Assembly (NCBI GenBank): GCA_030844895.1
Contig: CM061229.1
Location: 110,906,784-110,970,783 of the forward strand
Source: Ambrosia x helenae
Taxonomy: Eukaryota; Streptophyta; Magnoliopsida; Asterales; Asteraceae
DNA: 64,000 bases
Direction: 5' to 3'
The notes beneath the pieces are model-generated. The model searched no databases. It was not told where the DNA came from and was given only the letters and a program-made list of their open reading frames with translations. The position numbers were made by a program, and so were the translations under genes. Below, in pieces: positions 34,048 through 45,613 of this stretch (position 1 is its first letter; each line of letters starts with the position of its first letter).

Positions 34048-35984
34048 TCCATTTCTTTTTATTTTTGCTTTTGTTTGTTATTTCTATTATTTATATAAAT
34101 ACATTATTACTATAATATTCATAGTAATTTCATTTTTGATCCAAAAATTATAAAAATTTAGGTGTAGCATCTTGACAACATAAAGAAAATTACCACACTT
34201 TTATTTTCTGGAAAATGTCTTATTTTTATATTTTTATTAAGTTAAATTATTTTAATCATATTTAATTGATTAAAAATTCATTTTTAATGATTTTAATCTC
34301 AAACTTTTTGGGCAATTATTTCTAATCATCATGAACTGAAATAAAAATTATTGGACCAGAAAACACTTATTTGTTATTAATTTTCTTATTTTTTAATCAT
34401 TTAAACATGATTTAATCTCATTAAATCAGTTTTAAATATAAATAAGTTTATAAAAATTATGGGAAAAATATTTTCATTACTTTACATCAGAAAGTATCCA
34501 TTTTCTATAGCATTTTTGGATCATGTCTTGAATTATTAGTCTTATTTATGTTTAATTAGACATAGTTATTTATACTATTTAATATCTATTTTATAAATAT
34601 TTTTCTTATAAAATAGAAATATTCTTATGATTGAAAGTATTTATTATCATTGTTGGATCTTTGTGTAACTCATAATTATTTATTTCAATATTTATGATTA
34701 TTGTATTTATTTACAATAATTAGTTAAAGTAATTAACTAAATTATTTTGTCTTAATTATTCAAACATATTTTGAAATAAATATTCAATTAGTAATAATTA
34801 TATTAATTAAAAACCATATTTATAAACTTTGGCATAATATTATTTGGATATACAACTTTTATATTAAAAACTCTACTTCCCCAAATCGACTTATGTGACA
34901 TCCGTCACCTTCGTCTTTCATCTAATTGACGATAATAGTCTTTCAAATATTTCCATTATAGTCCCTGTAACTTTCGTCGTTTTCAAATTTAATAAAAGAG
35001 TGAACTCAATATATATCATTCGTATTTATTATGGAGCGTATCTACGTTTTAAGGCGTGTGCGTATATTGAACAATATTTGACTTTTATAAAATTTTCGTT
35101 TTTAAAGTTCGATGGATTTTTGTTAAACTTAAACAAATAAAGTTTATCGAAAGTTGTGGGAAACATCACATTTTGTTGGTTTATAAACACATAAATTTAT
35201 TTTGTTATTTAAAATGCAATAAGTTTGATTTTTATAAAAGTTAAAAAAAAACATTTATGTTAAACTTGGTTAGTTAAGCTAAATTTCATATAAGGAAATC
35301 TAACCAAGTTTATAATTTAACCAACAAAGTTAATGTTGAGGGACTATTATTGTCATTGTTTGGAAGTGAGATTTGAAAACATTTCATCTCGTTTCTTTCT
35401 GTTTTTCCGGCCGAATTTCCGGTCACCGGAATCCATCTCCGGCGAGAAGAAAAAAATGAACTATAACAATTATTACCAACCTTTAATCATTTCTAATACG
35501 TTTCACATCTATAAGCTTTAAATACCTATCATAAAACCCATCATAATTCGTGTTTTTAATGAGTTTAAACCGGCTTCATGTGTAACCGACCGGAATTTCA
35601 AGAACTCGTCAAAGGGCCGTTTCAAATCGAAGAATTCATAAATTCTTTATACCACATTAGTTCTGCACCATTAAACTTTGCAAACCCACTTTTAAATCAA
35701 ACAAAACGAGACTGAAAAACTCTCAATTCGCGAATCATGGTGCGGCACTTTTCACTCGATTTCAACGCGTATTTGATCATTGTAAGCCCTTGTATTTGTG
35801 TCGTTTTATTCTTGCATATGGTCCGATCAAAAGCCCTCAATCACAAAGCTTTATCGTGATCTATTTCGGGTTATTGATTTGTCTAGGGTTAGGGTTCTTG
35901 TCTAGGTGAATTGGGGAAGAAGATGAGGGATTTTGATATAAGATAAAGCTAATTCTGTTTCAAAGATAACAACTTAAGTTAATG

Positions 35985-36038
35985 TGGGCCAGTGGTTGCA
36001 AGTATGTATGTGTACCCAAATCACTTGGGTTCGAGCCC
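35985..36038 (+). promoter_or_regulatory. tRNA-like A/B boxes in nested solo LTR
   Basis: TGGGCCAGTGG (35985-35995) and GGTTCGAGCCC (36028-36038), with starts 43 bp apart as in the other three copies, followed by short T runs (about 36051-36060). Confidence 0.55.
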
Positions 36039-36102
36039 CTTAACAAACAGATTTTGTTTTTCTTCTTTTCTTTTCTCTATCATTGTTTTAGATTTGTTTT
36101 CC

Positions 36103-36106
<4 letters not shown>

Positions 36107-36149
<43 letters not shown>
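36107..36149. repeat. (AT)n microsatellite
   Basis: About twenty-one AT units inside the nested solo LTR; the other LTR copies lack this expansion. Confidence 0.95.
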
Positions 36150-36152
<3 letters not shown>

Positions 36153-37798
36153 GGATAATCTTGAAATAATCATAATAAATTCATTTTTCTCCAAAAATTA
36201 TGAAAATTTAGGTGTAGTTTCTTGATAACTTATAGAAAATTACCACATTTTTATTTTCTGGAAAATGTTTTATTTTTATATTTTTATTGAATTAACTTGT
36301 TTTAATCATATTTAATTGATAAAAAATTCATTTTTTATGATTTTAATCTCAAACTTTTTGGGTAATTATTTCTCATCATCATGAGTTGATATAAAAATAG
36401 TTGGTTCAGAAAACAATTATTTTTATTGATTTTCCTAATTTTAATCATTAAAACATAATTTAATTTCGTTAAATCAGTTTTAAATATAAATAGGTTTATA
36501 TAAATTATGAGAAAATTATGCTAATTCGTTTACATCAGAAATCATCCATTTTCTATAAAACTAGTATTTTTGGATCATGTATGGTATTATTAGTCTTATT
36601 TACGTTTAATTAGATATAATAAAACATTTATTTATTTTATACAATTTAAACATTTATTTTATAAATATTTTTCTTATACAATAGAAATACTCATATGGTT
36701 TAATGTCTTAATTATCTTTTGTGGAATCATTGTGTAACTCAAAATTATTTATTTATATATTTATGATTATTGTATTTATTTTAATTTAGTTAAAGTAATT
36801 AACTAAATTATTTTGTCTTAATTATTCAAATATATTTTTATCTAAATATTCAATAGGTAATAATTATATTATTTAAACCACATTTACAACCTTTCATATA
36901 TTATTTGTGATATACAACTTTTACATTAATGCGACTTATCATAAAAACTCTAATTCCCCAAATCGACTTAGCAAACCCTAATGCCTTAGACCCTAGATAC
37001 CTTAGCCTTTTTAGACACTTCCTTATTAGTATGCTTACATATTATAGGTTGAATTCCTCGGAATTCCCATTACTTAACTCACGACCGCTTAAGTTGGATT
37101 TTGCTCGCTTTCGCTAACTGTGAGTATATCTTTCCCATTTTTACCGTTTTACTACTTTGGGGTGACTCATGTACTTATATATTAATCAAGTTTCAATTTC
37201 TTATACTTAATGCAATTCTCATGTGTGTTTGCTTTATGATAATTGGTGTGTCTATGACTTGTCAAAATCATTAACCGCTGGGCGGCCTAGCTTTTCAATG
37301 AATAGTACTATGGTATACCCCCTTGAGACTCTGTTGAGAGAATCTTGGTCATTGTCTTGTTAATTCATTATTCAGTTGGTTAGTCATGTGTTAGTCATTC
37401 TTCTCAGGTTTGGTTTTGAACGGATATTACTTATTACATAACTGCAAATGGTACCGCACATGAATTGCAAAACACTTTCTGCTATATTTATTTAAACAGG
37501 GTATGCTCACCAATACATTTTTGTATTGACCAAAATATTTTGTACATGTTTCAGGTTGTTTTGAGACGCTTCTTTTAGGCTTTTGGATTTTATATTTCAG
37601 TCTTGTCTACGTTGTATCTTAGTTAGACTTGTCAGGTTAGAATTATTGTATCCTGTAATTTCATTTCAATGTAATAAATTATTTAATCAATGTATTCAAA
37701 TTTACACTTTAGTCCATGAGCTATTGAACAATCGTCACTACGTGACACCTCGATGTTTCCGCCATCGGTTGGGGTGTTACAACTTAGCAGACCCTAAT

Positions 37799-39282
37799 TG
37801 TGACAACCTGCACCCTTCACTTTTCATAAATGTGAAAAATTGGTTCCTCAGCTGTTTCAAAATTCTCATTTTTAACCCTCGTATTTTAATAGGACCAAAA
37901 TTCACAATTTAATAAAACTTATAATTTTTATAAGTAAAAGTATGCACGTTTTATACTCACATCTACACTCGAGCACATATGTTTCAGACCTTGATACTCA
38001 AAGCCCTTAATTTTCGGTCCTAAAACAACTTAGAAACCAAAGGAAACAAGTCCAGAACTTAAAATTAATTAAATTAGAAAAAAATGATTTTTTAGCTCTC
38101 GCGGTCCGCTAAGACAGTCAAACAGTCAAAGTCCTAGTCAAAGTCTCAGTCAAAATCCTAGTCAAAAGTCCTAGTCAAAGTCTCAGTCAAAATCCTAGTC
38201 AAAGTCCTAGTCAAATAGTCAATTCATCTTAAAACCTTACTTTATTGTGTTGACCAATTTTAAAACCTAATTGAATTCAAAACTTGTATAAAAACCCACC
38301 TATGACCCATTACACTTTGCACCTCTAAATCGATTGTTTCAATTCGATTAACTCCCCTTCATACCTTTCTTCTATAGTATATTACTTCTACATTTGAAGC
38401 TTTGATTATAAGCTCTTGTAATTGGCGAATTGGAAGCTTGATATTTTTCCTATTCGGTTTCTTTTCTTCAAAATTGGACTAGTTTTGTTGTTAAATCTTT
38501 GGATTGCTCGCATTTTCACGCTCGCTTAGTCATCTAGTCATTTGACGAAAGTGAGTATTTTCTATCCCCTTTTTGCTTTTATTCACCTTTGGGGTGTTAC
38601 ATGTACACTTATACAAATTACAAATACAAGTTCACATTTTTACAATACAATTCTAGTACTATGTGCATTTGCTTACAAACATGCTTTATGCTTAGACATT
38701 ACATGTAAAATACATTTGTACTTAGTGAAATCATTAACATTGTACAAGCCGACCTTAACATTGGATAGCGCTATTGGATTGACAACCCGCCTAGGTTGAT
38801 TCTCCCCCTTTTTCATCGGAGAATCTGTGGTCATTGTTAAGTTTTTATCCATTTATTGGATAAGTACACCGCCGTTCATTTAGTACATTATACAGTCACA
38901 GGGTTGATTTCGCTCATTTGTATGTTACATAGTTTACATAATTGCACTGTAGCTTTGCACTTGAATTGTATAACATTTTCCAACTTACTATATGTATTAA
39001 ATCTAGGAATGCTCACCAACATTTCATATGTTGACAAAACTTATTTTGTACATGTTTCAGGTGCAGTTTGATCTTAGTACTATAGCATTGGACTTTAGTG
39101 TTTGCTTTTAATAAGTTATTTCAAATTTCATGTTTCGTTCAGACTTTTGTATTTTTCCCATTTCATCTATGTAAGACAATTTAAATTATTCAATAATATA
39201 TTTACATTTTAGTACCATGTGCTTTTGAACAATCGTCACTACGTGACACCTCGATGATTCCGTCATCGGTTGGGGTGTTACA
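37799..39282 (+). mobile_element. Second nested solo LTR (1.48 kb), TSD CTAAT
   Basis: It starts TGTGACAACCTGCACCC and ends ATCGGTTGGGGTGTTACA, is 1484 bp, and is flanked by CTAAT (37794-37798 and 39283-39287). It inserted only 12 bp from the previous solo LTR. Its ends match the family but its body is different and shorter, without the tRNA-like boxes. A minisatellite lies at 38113-38221. Confidence 0.95.
38113..38221. repeat. Minisatellite of TCCTAGTCAAA-like units
   Basis: About nine 11-14 base units alternate between AGTCCTAGTCAAA and AGTCTCAGTCAAA. Confidence 0.9.
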
Positions 39283-42145
39283 CTAATGCCTTAGACCCTA
39301 GATACCTTAGACTTTTTAGACATTTCCTTATTAGTATTCTTACACATTATAGGTTGAATTCCTCGGAATTCCCATTACTTAGCTCACGACCGCTTAAGTG
39401 GATTTTGATCGCTTTCGCAAACTGTGAGTATATTTTCCCCTTTTTTTTACTGTTTTACTATTCTGGGGTGACTCATGTACTTACTATCAAGTTTCTATTT
39501 CTTTTACTAAATGCAATTCTCATGTGTGTTTGCTTTATGTTAATTGGTGTGTCTATGGCTTGTCAAAATCATTAACCGCTGGGCGGCCTAGCATTTCAAT
39601 GAATAGTACTATGGTATACCCCCTTGAGACTCTGTTGAGAGAATCTTGGTCATTGTCTTGTTAATTCATTATTCATTTGGTTAGTCATGTGTTAGTCATT
39701 ATTCATAGGCTTGGTTTTGAACGGATATTACTTATTACATAATTGCAAATGGTACCGCACATGAATTGCTAAACACTTTTCCTACTATATTTATTCAAAC
39801 AGGGTATGCTCACCAATACATTTTGTATTGACCAAATCATTTTCGTGCATGTTTCAAGTTCTTATGAGATTAAATCCAAGCGTTTGGAACATAGACTTAG
39901 ATTGAGATTATTGTATCTTAGTTTAGATTGCTAGTCGTAATTGTTGTATTTCTTTTAATGTAATAAATTATTAAATTCAATGTATTCAAATTTACACTTT
40001 TAGTCCAAGAGCTATTGAACAATCGTCACTACGTGACACCTCGATGTTTCCGCCATCGGTTGGGGTGTTACACACCCCAACCGATGGCGGAATACATCGA
40101 GGCGCGACTTGTGATAGATTGTTCAAAGACTTCATGATAATAGAATTGTGACAATATGATTAAGGAGATTCTATTTCATAACATTCAAAAGTCGAAAATA
40201 CAAATTGTTTAAGAAAGGAAATACAACATTCAAAATAACAATAATTAAAATGGTGCGTTTCTAAGTCCATCCCTAACAAGTTTTCCTGAGTAATCGCATC
40301 ATATATTTCCTGCAACATGTATAAAATATCCGTCAACACATAAAGCATTGATGAGCATACTAGTTTTGGTTTACATACATAGTATTAAAATGTTTTACTC
40401 AAATCATCATGCTATAGTTTTGCACATATAGAATCATACAAAAGGCATAATCAACACTTGTTTGCACTGCTTGACCTAACACCGAAGTGGTCGGCCGGTA
40501 AAACTTAACATGACCCAGTTATGGGGCGGTGTGCTACTTCTATAGCGCTATACATGTAAGATGGGTTGTATGCTAAGCAGCATTTGTATGGATAGTTTGA
40601 ATTCTAGCATGGCATAGTATATAAGCATGTTTAGTAGATTGAGCATGTGAGTATGAAAGTGTTTAATGTAATTGCATAGGATACATGTTGAGTCCCAAAA
40701 GTGATAAAGAGAAAAGGGGACAAGTATGAACTCACCTTAGGGTGCGTTTGTTAAGTTCCTGAAACGGGTATCGAGAGAAACTTTAGCTCCAATTAACTAG
40801 AGTTGGAAAGGAATGAGTTTTAGATTCGAGGGTTGTTTCAATAAGTTTAAGAGTGTCATGCATGTCTTTAAGGCGAACCAAAACACAAATCATCTTTAAG
40901 ATGATTCGGATGGTCAAGAGCTAAAGTTAATAACCAAGCACAAAACCACCGTGTAGGCGATTCGGATGGTATGAGTTAGAGTTAGGAATGTGAATCCATT
41001 TTAAGAGTGTTTCATGTCGTGACCACTTTGTTTATAGATAAAACATGGGTCTTGACAAGGGATTTTCCCATTCTTGTATGGAACCAGTCCGAGTTTAAAA
41101 GATGGGTCAAGAGATTGGTAAGGTAGGGATGTAACCATAAACCTTCCAAGTAAATCGGCTATTAGATGAAAGATGAAAGTTTGAAAGTATACATATAATT
41201 ATTACATAATATAACTAGGAGATTAAAGTAGTGTATGGTGACTTTGTTTGGATGAGCCTTGGCTACCCTTTGTCAACCATTACCATAGCACAAGTCCATC
41301 CAACATTGAGTTGTTGGTGAACTTGGTTAGTGTCACTACAAGAAATGTCCTGGTGCATAAAAGAACAATGGAAAGTAACCACCTTTGAGGCCTTATTTTG
41401 GTGCTCTACCCATACATATTGCCATGGCAAAACAAGGGGCCAGTTCTAAAGGCTTCTCTAAGGAGTTATAAGAAGAAAAGAAGTGAAGAATATGAAAGAA
41501 AAGTTAAGGTTTAAGCTTAAGAACTTACTGTTGTAAATCAGAAAGTTTGCTTGAAAACCTTGAAGATTAGTGAGTTTAGAGAGTGTTTTGGAGTGAAGAA
41601 AAGATTAGAGAGTGAAGGGAAGGTGGTATTTATAGTTGGGGTTGGGTATTTAATGAAGTAAAATAGGGTGTTTAGGAGTGAATTAGGTGAGAGTTGCATT
41701 CAAAAAACAAAATTAAAATGTTGTTTGCTGTTCCAGGAGGCCTTCGTGTCACGCGACGGGAAACCAGCAATCTGGTCGTGCTACGCGAAGTGGGGTTTAG
41801 GCCCAAAAATGTTTTCTTGGTTGGGCTTGGCCCAACAGACTTGGTTTTGGACGTGTTTTTGGGTTAAAACTTATGGTTTAAGCCCATTTTGACATGTTTT
41901 TGGATTGGGTTTGATTCCTAACTTGTACGGGTTCGTTTATGCTTCGCTTTAGTGTTAGAATTCGGGTTTTAAGCGTAAAAATGCAACATGATTGTGTTAA
42001 ATTGAATATGCATAATCGATTATGAATAAGTGTATTTGATTAAGAGTTTTTATTGATCATAACGTCGAGATTACAAGGGGGTAAAATGGAAAATTACAAG
42101 AGTACAGGGACTGGAATTGAAAATGCAAAAACTACGAATGTTACA

Positions 42146-42369
42146 ACCACATTACGTTACTCGAAAATATATTTATCGAACTCGAGTAATAATAACCAAA
42201 AAAATTAACTTTTTTTTGAACGGCACCAAAAAAATTAACTTTTTTTTAACGCCCCACTTACGGTGTGCGCATATAATGTATATATGTGTGGCCCTCGGGG
42301 GGCCAAAGTAAAGTTGCACTAGTTTTAACATTATTTTACTAATTTCGTGAAAATAACGTTAAAAACGAT
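42146..42369. other. AT-rich sequence with small direct repeat
   Basis: CCAAAAAAATTAACTTTTTTT occurs twice (about 42198 and 42226). No gene is seen. Confidence 0.4.
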
Positions 42370-42632
42370 GGACGGTTAATCATGCATCATGTGGTGGCGT
42401 TGATAGCCAAAAGACAAATGGGGTACATGCACTGATCGGGTTTGTCCCGATTGCTAAGTGTTTTGTGCCTTATGTCCAAGGCTTGATACCAAACCACATC
42501 GAGCCGGGGGTCTCACTGTAAGCAGCCTCTCTATTCTTAGGGGTAGAGGTAAGGCTGTCTACATCTTACCCTCCTCAGACCCTACCTTAGCTTTGCTATA
42601 GGTGGGATTAACTGAGTATGATGATGATGATG
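42370..42632 (+). mobile_element. SINE-like retroposon with (ATG)n tail
   Basis: The segment contains GGGGTCTCACTGTAAGCAGCC, GGGTAGAGGTAAGGCTGTC, CATCTTACCCTCCTCAGACC and TTTGCTATAGGTGGGATT. It ends in a run of ATG units at about 42618-42632. From memory this conserved block followed by a simple-repeat tail is widespread in plant genomes as the 3' part of a short retroposon. Polymerase III boxes at its 5' end are not clear, so it could be a LINE-type tail. The left boundary is approximate. Confidence 0.5.
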
Positions 42633-43673
42633 AATTATCTAAAGAAGCTCAAAATCAATATCCCAAATTATAATACAATTAAACAAGCTCACCCCCTTAC
42701 CCCAAGTACAACAAGCCCAGCCCAGCCCACCCGACTTTCACCTTCACATATTAAAAAAAAAAACGTTTGGGACTTTCTTTTTACATATACTATCTTTTTT
42801 GCTTCTATTTTGGTATTATTTTCTCCACAATTTAGTTAGTCTGATTTGACATTTATACTTATAAAAGACTGTGACATAGTTTGGCTAGTATAAGTTAATT
42901 CTACCATGGTGTATAACTTGTCAATTTATGGCTAAAATAACCAACAAAATGTATTAGGTTTGATTGATTCAGTAATGCACTCCAACTGTTTGATAAAATG
43001 TCACAGTGAACTGTATGTTGTACAACCTTAAAAGCTTGTTGTACAACATTCTATTGCACAATTAAGGGCAGTGTGCTTGAGGCGCGCGCCTCAGGCCAAT
43101 TTTTGCCACGAAACGCTCCTCAGTTACTCTTCATGTACACCGTGCGCCTCATGTCACATAAGGCGATGCCCTTCGCACCTCAGTGCGCCTTGCGCGCTTT
43201 TTTATAATCAAGATTATATGAAACAAATGTGGTAAAAAAAAATATTGAACGTTACTCCTAAAAAAATTTTCTAGATACGCCACTGATTGTTATAGCGTCC
43301 CTGCAGCAAGGCGCGCGTGCATCCCCTAGTTAATATCATTTAGAAGATCTTACAAGTTAATATCCGGCCTATGGATCCTGTACTAAAGTCTACTACCTAA
43401 CATTACATGTGATTTAGGATTAATTTGTTTTAATTGTAAGTTCTTTCACGAGCAGTTACTTGTTGCTTTGACAAATTCTAATCTTTTTACAGTAGGTAGA
43501 GAGTAATCATAAGAAGAATTGTAATTCGACTGCTTGAACATTCGACTTACAGTTTTACAGTTCAGTAATATGAAATAAACAGTAACAGACGCCATAATCT
43601 AAAGCTTACATAAAGAACTAAAAACTAAAAAAATAGAGAACCACTAGACCTATCACCACTGCACCCAATGTTT
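42633..43673. other. Intergenic region downstream of MYB35, GC-rich patch
   Basis: No gene is seen. Between 43074 and 43330 several GC-rich near-palindromes occur (GAGGCGCGCGCCTC, GTGCGCCTTGCGCGC, CAAGGCGCGCGTGC), in sharp contrast to AT-rich surroundings. This may be part of a decayed DNA transposon. The 100-200 bases before 43673 serve as the likely 3' UTR of the MYB gene. Confidence 0.4.
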
Positions 43674-44791
43674 TCATAGATCAAATCCATCCAAAAGTTG
43701 AGGGAAGTCGAACTGCATTTCGCGATCTTGGTTTAAAATCGACTCCACAAAAGAAACAGAAGTAGTACTAGTACTAGTAATATCATCTAAGCTGTTTTTC
43801 TTGTGATCTACCCCAAACCTGCTGTAGGTACTCGCGTATTCACCAGTTGCTGGTAAAATGCCAGAATCAGGCTCATTGGTAGACTCTTGTTCTTGGTCTC
43901 CAACAAGATAGTCACTCCAAATGAAAGGAGAAGATGGTAAATTCACTTGGACTTTAGATTCGGGTGATGACGTGGAAGATGAGGCTGCTTCATTGATGAC
44001 TTGAAAATGCGCAGATATCAGGTTCATTGCAGCCTGTCGTTCTTGAAGCGCGCCCATCATTGTTAATGGACTGTCAGCGCGTGAGGGTTCGTGGTGTCTT
44101 TGATATGAAGATCTAGTGTTTTGTGGGATGATATCGTTGATGTTGCCATAATCAGAAAGAAGCTGACCGAACGGTTTATGGGTGATGGGATCAATCCCCA
44201 TTTTAGAAAGCTTCTTTTTAAGTTTTGTGTTCCAATGATTCTTAACATCATTGTCTGTTCTTCCTGGTAGTTGCTTTGCTATCAAAGACCACCTATAGAT
44301 GTAAAAACACTTAATTTACACTTAATTTTTGTGTTTAATCTCACATGTAAATTTTTTGATAAATATGACCCAACACAAATTGAGTCAGTTATACATAAAC
44401 TTGTTAAAATTATCCCTTTTATTATATACTTGCAAGTAAAACCTCACCTGCTACCTACAGCTTGATGGTACCTCAAAATGAGTTCTTCTTCATGAGGGGT
44501 GAAGCTATCATGTTTGAGATCCGGTCTTAGATAATTCGTCCATCTCAACCTACAACTTTTCCCGCATCTGTTAAGACCTGTACATGTATACACACACGCG
44601 CGATACGGGTCAGTATAAATTTAACAATAATCAAGTCTAGTAACAACAAATTTACCTGCTTTTTGCGGAACCAATGTCCAGTTACCGATGCCATGACTAG
44701 CAACATATGCAAGAATCTTTGCATCTTCTTCAGCTGTCCACGGGCCTTTCTTGACATGTGATTTATCACAACATGGAGGCCGTCTTCCCAT
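43674..44791 (-). CDS. MYB35: R2R3-MYB transcription factor, MYB35/TDF1 type
   Basis: Three exons on the minus strand: 44791-44656, 44577-44448 and 44292-43674, with GT donors (GTAAAT, GTGAGG) and AG acceptors, giving 294 residues. The two introns fall where R2R3-MYB genes normally have them. The protein starts MGRRPPCCDKSHVKKGPW. R2 is about residues 14-64 (GNWTLVPQKAG, RCGKSCRLRWTNYLRP) and R3 about 65-117 (GSRWSLIAKQLPGRTDNDVK, NHWNTKLKKKL). The linker KMGIDPITHKPFGQLLSDY, an internal WSDYLVGD and the C-terminal FVESILN...FPQLLDGFDL match the Arabidopsis MYB35 (TDF1) layout as I recall it. In Arabidopsis TDF1 acts in the anther tapetum and is needed for pollen; nuclear DNA binding is expected. 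Splice sites, start and stop are intact, so the gene looks functional. Orthology is inferred from motifs, not from a tree. Confidence 0.93.
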
Positions 44792-45315
44792 AGGTTAAAT
44801 GTAAAATTACACACACAATCGCACAGTAGGTGGGATTGGAATGGTGGTAATGATGCAAGTTTTAGAAACATTCATATGATGAGGGGGTGCGAGGGAGCAT
44901 TTAACAAGTGCCAAGGCAATAAAAGCATGTACAATTTGCCTTCCTGATTAACATACTACATGCATGATCACCTCATGCATTACTCTATGTATATGCTCCA
45001 TATATCAAGTCCAATAACCAAATAATAATGTTGTTATAATGCTCCATTAAAAGTTGTACATTGCTGTATATTTGTTAGAAATATTCAACATATAAAGAAG
45101 GTGCTTTATGTGAAATGAAAAGTAGGTCAGTGTGAGTTATTTTTAACACGTTTACTTTTTATCCAAGATTTTAACTTTACCTAATTACCCTTTCACTTTT
45201 CTTGAAAATTTTGAAAATCATGTTTGAATTGGGGAGTAAAATCAACAGCTTCATGAATCTTGAGTGATCAACACCTCTAGTTTCTAACTGAAATGACCAA
45301 AATACCCTTTCCATT
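44792..45315 (-). promoter_or_regulatory. Likely MYB35 upstream region
   Basis: A TATA-like TATATGGAGC (minus strand, about 45005) lies roughly 210 bp before the start codon. Beyond about 45200, imperfect repeats of GAATTGGG-AGTAAAATCAACAG (45229 and 45354) begin. No specific anther or tapetum element can be claimed from inspection. Confidence 0.35.
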
Positions 45316-45344
45316 TATAAAAACTAAAACTTTATATATCTTTT
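45316..45344 (+). repeat. 29-bp direct repeat, left copy
   Basis: A 29-bp AT-rich word (TATAAAAACTAAAAC at its left, TTTATATATCTTTT at its right) occurs exactly here and at 46236-46264, on either side of the plastid-like insertion. Confidence 0.85.
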
Positions 45345-45473
45345 CCCATGTCTGAATTGGGAAGTAAGATCAACAGGAGGGTGTTATAATATGGGCAATC
45401 AACAGCCCTATAGCTTCTGATCTAAAAGCCGTTTGAAATGACTGAAATGCCCTTTGATAGCTTGAAACGAACT

Positions 45474-45613
45474 CCCTCCGCCTCAGGCTGTCTCGCGATA
45501 CCTTCTATAGTTTGACCCGTAGCAGTACCTTGACCAACTCCAGGTCCAATAGAAGCAAGCCCTACAGCCAATCCAGCAGCAATAATGGAAGCAGCAGAAA
45601 TCAGTGGATTCAT
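45474..45613 (-). pseudogene. atpH: atpH fragment (ATP synthase CF0 subunit c)
   Basis: The frame reads MNPLISAASIIAAGLAVGLA and then SIGPGVGQGTATGQTIEGIA before RQPEAEG, the first 47 or so residues of the 81-residue plastid proteolipid. The N-terminal transmembrane helix and polar loop are present. The second helix with the ion-binding carboxylate is missing, because homology stops at about 45474 and unrelated residues follow to a stop at 45422. A few substitutions (AIIA, TGQTI) relative to the usual sequence show nuclear decay. It cannot work as a proteolipid. Confidence 0.9.

Larger units (their letters stand above)
34894..37781 (+). mobile_element. Solo LTR nested in LARD 3' LTR, TSD ACTTA
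   Basis: It begins TGTGACATCCGTCACC and ends GGGGTGTTACA, is 2888 bp long, and is flanked by ACTTA (34889-34893 and 37782-37786). The uninterrupted 5' LTR (around 29518) shows the same target sequence without it. Its 3' half resembles the solo LTR at 18058-20782 more than the LARD LTR. tRNA-like boxes lie at 35985-36038 and an (AT)n run at 36107-36149. Confidence 0.95.
27599..40072 (+). mobile_element. Large non-coding LTR retrotransposon (LARD), TSD CACCC
   Basis: Two LTRs (27599-30305 and 33013-40072, the latter interrupted) enclose a 2.7-kb internal region with a tRNA-Met primer site and a polypurine tract but no gag or pol. The 5-bp duplication CACCC flanks it (27594-27598 and 40073-40077). 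The LTR ends (TGTGACATCC...GGGGTGTTACA), LTR length and primer site suggest a Ty3/Gypsy chromovirus of the Tekay/Del kind as the source of the enzymes; this is inference. About six substitutions occur in the first 270 bp between LTRs, so insertion is fairly recent. Confidence 0.92.
33013..40072 (+). mobile_element. LARD 3' LTR, interrupted twice
   Basis: The LTR lies in three pieces: 33013-34893, 37787-37798 and 39288-40072, about 2678 bp in total. Two solo LTRs separate the pieces. Compared with the 5' LTR it lacks about 28 bp at 33660 (present as TCGTTTCTGCACCTCC and onward near 28249). Otherwise the two are nearly identical. Confidence 0.95.
27589..42145 (-). mobile_element. Reverse-oriented solo LTR (2.08 kb), split by the LARD; TSD ACCAC
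   Basis: The first ten bases, TGTCACACCC, lie at 27589-27598; the rest resumes at 40078 and ends GAATGTTACA at 42145. Flanks are ACCAC at 27584-27588 and 42146-42150. On the minus strand the LTR begins TGTAACATTCG and ends ATCGGTTGGGGTGTGACA, so it belongs to the same broad family as the neighbouring LTRs but is distinct in its body. Length without the insert is about 2078 bp. It includes a CACTACAAGAAAT word at about 41334 and plant-like AT-rich sequence but no gene. Confidence 0.9.

Noticed and set aside
39270..39575. 101-codon frame also found at 29587-29808 and 36929-37117
   Set aside because: It is a fortuitous frame inside the LTR family; frames differ between copies and show no protein family.
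41334..41350. CACTACAAGAAAT, like a CACTA transposon end
   Set aside because: No opposite end and no 3-bp duplication found nearby; a single 13-bp match is not enough.
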